A stretch of 33,691 nucleotides of DNA from the NCBI RefSeq assembly GCF_002251795.1, contig NZ_NOXU01000020.1, positions 1 through 33,691 of the forward strand, in the 5' to 3' direction. Both the position numbers and the translations under genes were made by a program. Under the pieces are notes generated by a model. That model did no database searches. It saw nothing but the letters and a program-made list of their open reading frames with translations, and was not told where the DNA came from. The stretch comes from Niveispirillum lacus (lineage in GTDB: Bacteria; Pseudomonadota; Alphaproteobacteria; Azospirillales; Azospirillaceae). Below are positions 27,803-33,691 of this stretch, one piece after another. Each line of letters begins with the position of its first letter. Within the stretch, counting starts at the first letter, position 1.

Positions 27803-29488
27803 TCAGTGCAGGACCGCGGCGTCCATCTGCAACGAAACGGCGGCCCGCAGCGCGGCCTTGACCCGGCGGAGGTCGGCGCCGCCGGCGAAGTGCTTCACGA
27901 CCTGGTCGAGCACGGCCTGCGGCAGGTCCGGCAGCATGGCGGCCGTCCCGCCCATGTCACGGGCGATGCCCTCGAGGACCAGCTCGATCGTCCGGCCGGC
28001 GAACGCCGGGCCGGGCCGGTCGACCCTGATAACGGCGACGCGGCTCAACAGCGGCTTGGGTACGGCCGTGAGGTCGTTGGCCGTCATCACCCAGGTGACG
28101 TGGGAGATGTCCACCCGGGCCCGCAGGGCGCCGTCGTAGTAGCTGCCGGCGGTCCCCGGCTCGGTCATGGACAGCAGGGTATCCTGCGCCGACCTGTTCA
28201 TGGGTCCCGTCGCAACCTTCTCGATCTCGTCCACCAGGACGGCGGGGTTCGCCACCCCGAGCCTGGCGATCGCCGAGACCGGGCGGCTCGCATGCGCGGA
28301 CCTCCATCCAGCGGAAGTCCCTGCCAAGTCACGGTTGTCAGGGAGGCCGCCGGCGTCGATGCGCTCAAGGGGCATGCCCATGGCCGCGGCCAGCGCGGCC
28401 GCGACGGCGGTCTTGCCGCTCCCTGGCGGGCCCACCAGCAGCAGCGGCCGCAGGTGGGGATGCTCGTGGCCCATGCGCTCGCGCAGCCTAAGTTCGCGGC
28501 GGACATGGGAGGCAAGGTCCGTCGCCCAGGGAGCGTAGCGCTCCAGCTCGGCGGCAATGACGTCGGCCTTCCGGCCGATGCCTGCCAGGGGCATCGGTCG
28601 GGCCAGGACGGCGTAGGGCTCCAGGCCGCCCTCGGCCGACTTGGAAGCGAGGACCAAGCCCGGCGAGAGAACGACATGGTGGGGAGGGACGGCCGGCTCG
28701 GCGGGTGCCGACGACGGCTCCGAGGAGGCATCCACGGCGAGGTTGGCGAGCAAGGCGTCGAGGTTCACCTCCTCCTCGTCGGGGGGCGGGTTGCCGGCGG
28801 GACGCGTGGCGTCGCCTTCGGAAGCCGCCGACGGGGTTTCCTCATTCGGCGACAGGAGGAGCAGGAGGTTCTCGACAAGCCTCCGCGGCCGGGTGTGCAG
28901 CAGGGTCAAGCTGGCGTCGGAAAGGGCGGCCCGCGTCCTCCGCAGCTCGTCCATCTGCCGCTCCGGCTCCCATTCGATGACGGAGACCTCGAAGAAATGC
29001 GCAAAGTGCTCGACCGTCCCCTTCCCGGCCCAGTCCTTGAGCGCCATCACCAGGAGGTCCTCGTAAAGCCGCAGCGCCATGACCTGAAGCCCGATGGCGG
29101 CAACCTGGATGTCCTCCTGTTCGTGGAGCCGTTTCGGCGGCAGTTCCATCGCGCGCTGGTGGGCCAGGCGGACCACGATGGCCAGCGCCGCGACGATGGA
29201 CGGGCGGTAGGACAGCGAGTACCAGGCGTCGAGCAGGAACATGCCGGCCTGGAGGTAGTGGCGGGCCCAGCCGTCGTCGGGGACTTCCCGAAGCGTGCCG
29301 AACAGCCTGGCGAACGCGTCGGCGTCGCTGGTCAGGTTGAAATAGTCGCCGATCGTCTCGACCCGGGAGTCGAGCTCACGCTCGGCTTCAAGGACCTGTG
29401 CGGTGGAATAGAGGGCGGGGCGGGGGCCGAAGAGGCCGTCCATAGCGCCGACGTAGGTGTCGGCCGGGGTCGTCCAGTACATTTCCAT
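27803..29488 (-). CDS. Lon-like AAA+ ATPase without protease domain
   Basis: The 561-residue protein has a helical N-terminal half (1-215), an acidic, Pro/Ala-rich linker (215-270) and a C-terminal AAA+ module: Walker A GPPGSGKT (353-360), Walker B AVLVDE (416-421), sensor-1 Asn471 in WVMTAN, arginine finger Arg483 in LLSRVAVI and a sensor-2 region GGADLRRVKAAL near 535-550. The spacing and the LVDEIEKV segment resemble Lon-type ATPases, but the peptidase domain is absent. It probably remodels a protein partner using ATP. ATG 29488 has only a weak GATGG upstream; Met3 is equally possible. The small gene at 27399 follows 23 bp on. It is convergent with the DprA-like cassette. Confidence 0.85.
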   Translation of the reverse strand: MEMYWTTPADTYVGAMDGLFGPRPALYSTAQVLEAERELDSRVETIGDYFNLTSDADAFARLFGTLREVPDDGWARHYLQAGMFLLDAWYSLSYRPSIVAALAIVVRLAHQRAMELPPKRLHEQEDIQVAAIGLQVMALRLYEDLLVMALKDWAGKGTVEHFAHFFEVSVIEWEPERQMDELRRTRAALSDASLTLLHTRPRRLVENLLLLLSPNEETPSAASEGDATRPAGNPPPDEEEVNLDALLANLAVDASSEPSSAPAEPAVPPHHVVLSPGLVLASKSAEGGLEPYAVLARPMPLAGIGRKADVIAAELERYAPWATDLASHVRRELRLRERMGHEHPHLRPLLLVGPPGSGKTAVAAALAAAMGMPLERIDAGGLPDNRDLAGTSAGWRSAHASRPVSAIARLGVANPAVLVDEIEKVATGPMNRSAQDTLLSMTEPGTAGSYYDGALRARVDISHVTWVMTANDLTAVPKPLLSRVAVIRVDRPGPAFAGRTIELVLEGIARDMGGTAAMLPDLPQAVLDQVVKHFAGGADLRRVKAALRAAVSLQMDAAVLH

Positions 29489-30189
29489 CCATCATATGCT
29501 CGAGCTGATTTTCCCTGTCGCGCGGTTGCCGCGCGGGGGGACAGGTTCAGCACGCACATATGAGGCGGAAGTGGACGGCCATGGTGGAATCCTCGATTGG
29601 ATATACGGTGATTACCATAGGATGACGGATATGTCAAGGATTCTAGATTTTGACACAATTGGGGCGAATGGGGCCTGGAAGTGAAGGCGGGAGGTTCGGG
29701 CAAGCCGGGAGGGCGGTATTGGTGGGCGGTGGGGCTGGGCGCGGTCGGCGGAGGCCGGCCTGCTTCACCAGGTCGGCGGGATGGGGCAGGCCGGGCCGGG
29801 GGTGAGGCGGCTTAAGTTAGTGTGCTGCGGAATCTTGGCCAAGCGGGGCGGGGGTTCGGAAGTGCCTCTCAGATCGTCGAGGTTTGGCTCTGATGCAAAA
29901 GACGTGGTTTCGGTCTCAATCGTCATTTGACGCGTCTGGCGGCCATCCTATGGGCGAATTGGGGGTTGCGGGGGCGGTTCGGGGGAATGTGGTGGCTGGC
30001 AGCGGCGCGCGGGGCGGCCGGGGCGAGAGGTGGGCGCCGGAGGCGCCGTGGGGGGGGGGCTGGCCACGCTGGGGAAGGGTTGGACGGCAGCGGAAGAGAG
30101 ACGGGGGCGGGGTTTCGAGAGGTGCGCCGCGGGCGCACCGGGCGCGAGAGGTGGGGAGTGTGAGGGAGGCTGACCTGAGGGTTTTGGCG

Positions 30190-30650
30190 GTTACCCCCGC
30201 GAACACCCCCACTACCCCCAACGTACCCCCAATGTTTGGGGGTACTGGGGCAGATCGGTAAGTTATTGTTTTATATGGATATTTTATGGTAGATATAAAA
30301 TAAATAGATAGATACCCCCAAACCCCCGGCAATATACCCCCCCTTACGCGCGGGCGCTCGACGCGCGCATGCTCACGCGTATGCGCGTCGCGTCCGCGTC
30401 GCGCGCTCGCACGCAGATGTGTAGGTTCGGAATTTTTGGGGGTGAGGGAAAAAGCGCCGCTAAAGCATTGATATTAAAAGCCAAAAAGTACCCCCAAGTG
30501 CAGGGGGTAGTGGGGGTGCTGGTTGCGTTTCGCTGTCGAACTTGGCTAACCAACTGATATTTAATGGCTTTTCTGTATCGTCAGTCAAATGGTGTGGGGG
30601 CAACCAGAATTCATAAGTTGTTGATTTTGCTAGATTTTAAAATACCCCCA
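30190..30650. repeat. Array of TACCCCC / GGGGGTA motifs around an AT-rich core
   Basis: Runs of at least five C occur at 30194, 30206, 30215, 30226, 30315, 30323, 30337, 30491 and 30645, and of five G at 30238, 30438, 30503 and 30512; several are preceded by TA or followed by TA as TACCCCC or GGGGGTA. The sequence 30257-30313 between two clusters is almost only A and T. Iterated short motifs beside an AT-rich stretch are the layout of iteron origins and of multi-site regulatory regions. Confidence 0.6.
30194..30245 (-). other. G-quadruplex-type motif with a perfect 10-bp hairpin
   Basis: Four C5 runs (30194-30198, 30206-30210, 30215-30219, 30226-30230) are separated by 7, 4 and 6 bases, so the minus strand meets the usual G-quadruplex rule with five-guanine tracts. 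The last run is also one arm of GTACCCCCAA (30223-30232) with TTGGGGGTAC (30236-30245) around TGT. Confidence 0.7.
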
Positions 30651-30988
30651 CTCCGGAGGGCCGAGGATGGACTCAACCACTACTCTCCTCAGATCCGGTA
30701 CCCCCCAAGGCGCTGTCCGGCCAATCCCTCGCACGCGCGCGCGAGATGCAGGCATCGCCGATCTACACCGGCCTGTGAATGCCGTCTGCCCGCTCGGCCA
30801 GCCAAATCGACCAATACAACCCATGAGGATTGCCTAAAGCCTCCCAGACGAGGGTGCATCCACCACCGCCCTAGCAGCCAGCCAGCGACGAACTGAGAGC
30901 GTTCTGCTGCCATCCTGGCCCCCAACGCCGGCTCACCCCCACCCGAACGAAAGGCCAGCCTCCGCCCAACCCTCTTCACCTCTCGGCC

Positions 30989-31015
30989 CGGAAAGGGCGC
31001 ATCGCGCCCTTTCCG
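30989..31015. terminator. Perfect hairpin downstream of the pilus operon
   Basis: CGGAAAGGGCGC (30989-31000) and GCGCCCTTTCCG (31004-31015) enclose ATC. It lies about 170 bp beyond the last pilin-like gene on the minus strand. No T-run follows, so it may be a processing or factor-dependent terminator structure. Confidence 0.55.
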
Positions 31016-31185
31016 CGGGGGCGCGGAGCGCACCCTCTCGCGGAGCGGCAGCGACACGGCCCACGGACGCGGCCGCCCGACAAATGCAGGGTGAGCTTCT
31101 CCATGCGGACCGCCGGTGTCCCCCGCGCCGCCGGGTCCGGCGAGGAAGCGCACGGACCTCGCGAACTCCAATGACCGAAGCCCGG

Positions 31186-31698
31186 TTATTCGTACGTCGC
31201 CTCGACGATGACGGTCCCCACCATCGTGCCAGGATCCACCTGACTGCTGGGAATGGCCAGCCTGCCGCCGATCCGTACCTCCGCGACAGCACCGGGGATG
31301 GGCGAGAGCGATACCGTGACCCCGCCGGTGGCGCTCCTTTCCGCGACGGGGGCCTGGACGCCGTCCACAGCGACCACCAGCCCGTCGATCGTCCAAGCCC
31401 CGAGGGCAGCGGTCCCGCCCCCGCCCGCGACGCTGATCGTGACCGCCTGCCCGGGATCCCCGCCCACGACAGCCCTGCCCTCCCGCGGCATCGGGCCCTG
31501 CCGGAATGGTTCGACACCGCCGGAATATGCCGCCCGGCCGTCCGTGTCGACCGTGACTGTCCCCGCCCCGGAATGGACAACCGACCCGAAGGAGAGACCC
31601 TGGTCCAGGACAACGTCCGGGTCGGCGGCGAGGCTAGGCGCGGCCCAGAGGAGGGCCGACGCGAGGAGGACCGGTAGGCGGGTGAGGAAGCGCGGCAT
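31186..31698 (-). CDS. DUF4402-family pilin-like protein (second copy)
   Basis: About 170 residues with a signal peptide (LPVLLASALLWAAPSLA, cut before DPD). The mature beta-rich protein contains LSFGSVVHSGAGTVTVDTDG and ends VGTVIVEATYE, the DUF4402 C-terminal strand pattern. ATG 31698 is used because GAAGAGG lies upstream; an earlier ATG (31719) overlaps the stop of the preceding gene. DUF4402 proteins are thought to be exported pilin- or adhesin-like subunits assembled through ushers. It is the last gene of the operon and more diverged than the first copy; it may be the tip or a minor subunit. Confidence 0.72.
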   Translation of the reverse strand: MPRFLTRLPVLLASALLWAAPSLAADPDVVLDQGLSFGSVVHSGAGTVTVDTDGRAAYSGGVEPFRQGPMPREGRAVVGGDPGQAVTISVAGGGGTAALGAWTIDGLVVAVDGVQAPVAERSATGGVTVSLSPIPGAVAEVRIGGRLAIPSSQVDPGTMVGTVIVEATYE

Positions 31699-31715
31699 GG
31701 CAGGGCCTCTTCCCA

Positions 31716-32282
31716 TCATTCGTACTCGACCATGACCATGATCGACCCGCTGTACGTCCCGTCCAGATGGGTCCCGGTGATGGTGAACTTGCCGCCGATC
31801 TTGAGCGTAGAGGAGCCGCCGGCACCGATCGTACCGGTGAGGTTGACGCCGGCATCGACGGGCGTGCCGGCGTCCAGGCAAGCCTCCAGGAGGTTGATCT
31901 CCATCGCCATGGCGGACGGCCCGGCGAGGTTCTTCGTCGAGCTGTTGCTGTTCGTCGTCACCGTGATGGCGGCGTTCGGGGTGCCGGTGATGGTCGCGGA
32001 CCCCAGGGTCGGCGTCCCCAGGATCGACAGCGAGGCACCGGCGCTGATATCGGGGACACAACCGTCCGCGATCCCGACCGTCAGGTAATCGGTAGTGCTG
32101 GAATTGGCTGGCTTGCTGATCGAGCCGGCCGCCAGGGGCGTCGTTGAGCCGATGGTCAGCCCAGGAACGATCGTGATGCTTGCCGGGATGCCGATGCCGG
32201 CGGCGGCCAGGGCGGAGCCGGCAGGCAGGGTAGCCAGAAGGGAGGCGGCGAGGAGGGTGGAAAGGCGCTTCATCTTGTTCAT
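31716..32282 (-). CDS. DUF4402-family pilin-like protein (first copy)
   Basis: The 188-residue protein has a signal peptide (LSTLLAASLLATLPAGSALA) and a Thr/Ser/Gly/Ala-rich beta-strand mature part with two cysteines (GCVPD and EACLD), ending HLDGTYSGSIMVMVEYE; the GTYSG...V.Y tail is the DUF4402 hallmark. The ATG overlaps the usher stop as ATGA, so translation is coupled; Met4 (MKRLSTLL) could also be the start. Its composition is that of a major surface subunit. Only the second DUF4402 gene follows. Confidence 0.8.
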   Translation of the reverse strand: MNKMKRLSTLLAASLLATLPAGSALAAAGIGIPASITIVPGLTIGSTTPLAAGSISKPANSSTTDYLTVGIADGCVPDISAGASLSILGTPTLGSATITGTPNAAITVTTNSNSSTKNLAGPSAMAMEINLLEACLDAGTPVDAGVNLTGTIGAGGSSTLKIGGKFTITGTHLDGTYSGSIMVMVEYE

Positions 32283-33691
32283 CGCGGTTGGCTCTCGGTG
32301 GTGATGTGGGAGGATTCCGCCGTGGGGGAAAGCCGGTGGCGGAGGTCCGGCGCGGGATCGTCCTGCGTGAGGACGACCCGTTGGGGCGGGAGGCCGTCGA
32401 TTTCGACGGTCCAGGGGCCGAGCACGGCACCGTCGAGGAGATATTCGCCGTCTGGGTCGGTTGCCGCGGTGAGCGTCCGGCCGGCGGGGCCACGGGCGAC
32501 CACGCGCCGGCCCGCCAGGCGTCCTTCTCCCTCGACGCGGCCCATGATGAGCCCCGCGGGGGCGACGGGGATCTCGACCACCGTCGTTGAACCGGGGCGG
32601 ACGGCGACCAGGCGAACCGGGCGTTCCGCAGCGACCATGCCATCGGTGATGCCTTCGGCGGCCAACGATACACGGATGTTGCTGGCCGGAACCGGGAACG
32701 ACGCCTCCCCTGCGCGAAGGTTTCCCGCGGTATTCCCGACCGTCACCGCGACACCGTCCTCGACGGCGGGCTCGCCGGGATCGCGGCGGCCGTCGGCGTC
32801 CATGTCCATCCAGGCCCGGACCACCAGGCGCGACAGCTCACCCGCCCTCGCGGGCCGGACCAGGCCATCCCGGCCGTAGGAGGTCGAAACGCCTGCCCGA
32901 AGGCCCCAGGAGCCGGACTGGCGCTCCAGTTGCCCGGACACCCTCCAGCCGCCGATATCCTGGCTGCCGCCAAGGTGCGCCCGGAAGCGGCCGGAGGTGG
33001 TCTTGCCGGCGCCCGCGAACAGGCGGGCGTCGTCGGCACCCAGCCAGGTTGCGTCTACAAAGGATTCCCGGCCTACGTAGCGACCACGGACAAGGAGGGG
33101 GCCGCCTGCCATCGTCGTGGACCAAGTCAGCGTCCGCCCGAAGCGGAGACCTTGCCCGTACCTCCCCTGTTCGAGGACTGCCTGGGCGAAGAACGGCCCG
33201 ACCTGCCTTCCTGCCATGACCTGGACGACGTCGCGCGACCCGGACCGATGCTCGAACGTGCCGGACAGTGCTAGATCGCCGAGGCGGCCGGCGGCCCGCA
33301 CGCGAGTCTGGGAGGTTGCCGGGTCCATGCCGTCCACGGCCCAGCCGGACGAGGCCTGCCGGTGGTCGACCATGCCCGACCATCCGCCGGCCACGGCGGA
33401 AAGCAAGACGCGCCCCGCAACGGCGCCCGTGTCTGCCGCTCCGAGGTCGGCTTCGAGCCCGACGGGACCGGCGCCGGTGGAAAGGCCGGCGGACAGTTCC
33501 CGGCGGCTGCCCTCGTCGAAGGGACGATGGGCGAGCCCGGCCCGGAGCGAACCCCAGCGGACGCCCGCCTCCAGTTCCCCGAACGCGGCGAGCGCACCCG
33601 ACCGGCCCTGGACCAGGTCGAGCAGCCGGCCGTCGTCCAGCCAGGCGGCGGCCGAATAGGAGATTTCGCCAGGGGCCAGCGTCGCCCCCAG
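32279..33691 (-). CDS. Outer-membrane usher-like protein, C-terminal part (runs off the window)
   Basis: The frame is open to the window edge, giving at least 470 residues; the start lies beyond 33691. The visible part is Gly-rich alternating beta-strands of an outer-membrane barrel (VRWGSLRAGLAHRPFDEGSR, LALSGTFEHRSGSRDVVQVM, WRVSGQLERQSGSWGLRAGV). An acidic DMDADGRRDPGEPAVEDG loop follows, like a calcium-binding collar of CS1/alpha-type ushers, and then a carboxypeptidase-regulatory-like domain (GRVEGEGRLAGRRVVARGP, then TDPDGEYLLDGAVLGPWTVE). Two DUF4402 genes follow, the first by ATGA overlap. The protein probably secretes and assembles these subunits. A chaperone gene would be expected upstream, outside the window. 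Confidence 0.75.
   Translation of the reverse strand: MGATLAPGEISYSAAAWLDDGRLLDLVQGRSGALAAFGELEAGVRWGSLRAGLAHRPFDEGSRRELSAGLSTGAGPVGLEADLGAADTGAVAGRVLLSAVAGGWSGMVDHRQASSGWAVDGMDPATSQTRVRAAGRLGDLALSGTFEHRSGSRDVVQVMAGRQVGPFFAQAVLEQGRYGQGLRFGRTLTWSTTMAGGPLLVRGRYVGRESFVDATWLGADDARLFAGAGKTTSGRFRAHLGGSQDIGGWRVSGQLERQSGSWGLRAGVSTSYGRDGLVRPARAGELSRLVVRAWMDMDADGRRDPGEPAVEDGVAVTVGNTAGNLRAGEASFPVPASNIRVSLAAEGITDGMVAAERPVRLVAVRPGSTTVVEIPVAPAGLIMGRVEGEGRLAGRRVVARGPAGRTLTAATDPDGEYLLDGAVLGPWTVEIDGLPPQRVVLTQDDPAPDLRHRLSPTAESSHITTESQPR

Larger units (their letters stand above)
29489..31185. other. 1.7-kb region without recognised genes, strongly biased in composition
   Basis: No coding region with a ribosome-binding site or family feature is seen; open frames are low-complexity Arg/Ala/Gly/Pro. 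The plus strand is G-rich from 29680 to 30180. An array of C5/G5 motifs lies at 30190-30650 around an AT-rich core (about 30257-30313), and a CpG-rich alternating stretch at about 30343-30416. A hairpin at 30989-31015 precedes the pilus genes. The region may be an origin, a regulatory or a partition site, but none of these is shown. Confidence 0.6.

Noticed and set aside
27806-29563. 585-codon open frame on the plus strand opposite the AAA+ ATPase
   Set aside because: It is the shadow of the ATPase: long open antisense frames are common in GC-rich genes, and it shows no family motif.
30190-30650. CRISPR array
   Set aside because: The repeated unit is only about seven bases, irregularly spaced and on both strands, with no constant long repeat.
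30689-31396. 235-codon open frame on the minus strand upstream of position 31396
   Set aside because: It is Arg/Gly-rich low-complexity sequence, overlaps the second DUF4402 gene and crosses the hairpin at 30989-31015.
31186-32673. 495-codon open frame on the minus strand across the pilus genes
   Set aside because: Only its C-terminal 170 residues form a DUF4402 protein with its own signal peptide. The rest reads the usher and the first DUF4402 gene out of frame.

Overview
The window is GC-rich DNA from an alphaproteobacterium, most likely an Azospirillum/Niveispirillum-type member of the Rhodospirillales. That placement is an inference from protein style (a soluble tandem-PAS chemotaxis receptor, an IorB-type molybdenum hydroxylase, DUF4402 pilins) and not from a marker gene.

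Positions 38-17937 are a Tn3-family transposon of about 17.9 kb. It has 38-bp terminal inverted repeats ending in the family's ACGCTAAG box, a full-length tnpA, and a tnpR that carries a frameshift. Its cargo handles divalent metals, probably nickel/cobalt. A CsoR/RcnR-type repressor is followed by a small His-rich exported protein, a CzcCBA-type HME-RND efflux pump and a small lipoprotein. An MFS exporter on the opposite strand has its own operator. Two related HupE-type modules then meet tail to tail: one carries a split anchor/periplasmic gene pair, the other the same two parts fused in one gene plus a DUF4198 protein. Two C-tract/G-tract palindromes, at 1057 and 9231, each sit in the 17-bp spacer of a promoter and are the likely repressor operators. 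The apparently empty left kilobase is a decayed chrB-chrA chromate-resistance remnant.

The right end of the transposon cuts an isoquinoline 1-oxidoreductase beta-subunit-like gene (17938-19930), which is also frameshifted. The rest of that gene is not on the left side of the element, and no target duplication is visible, so the locus has been rearranged. Beyond it lie a perfect 18-bp inverted repeat, a cytoplasmic tandem-PAS chemotaxis receptor, a PAS-receptor remnant and a secreted EEP-family nuclease.

Positions 24523-26943 hold a translationally coupled three-gene cassette: a DprA/SMF-like protein, a phosphoribosyltransferase and an unrecognised protein with possible ADP-ribosyltransferase-like motifs. 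It looks like a candidate anti-phage or nucleotide-signalling system and is the most interesting part of the window. It faces, on the other strand, a Lon-like AAA+ ATPase and a small partner gene, across an intergenic region with 28-bp direct repeats.

A 1.7-kb stretch without genes (29489-31185) contains an array of TACCCCC/GGGGGTA motifs around a very AT-rich core. The right edge is a pilus operon on the minus strand: the C-terminal part of an outer-membrane usher and two DUF4402 pilin-like proteins joined by ATGA overlaps.
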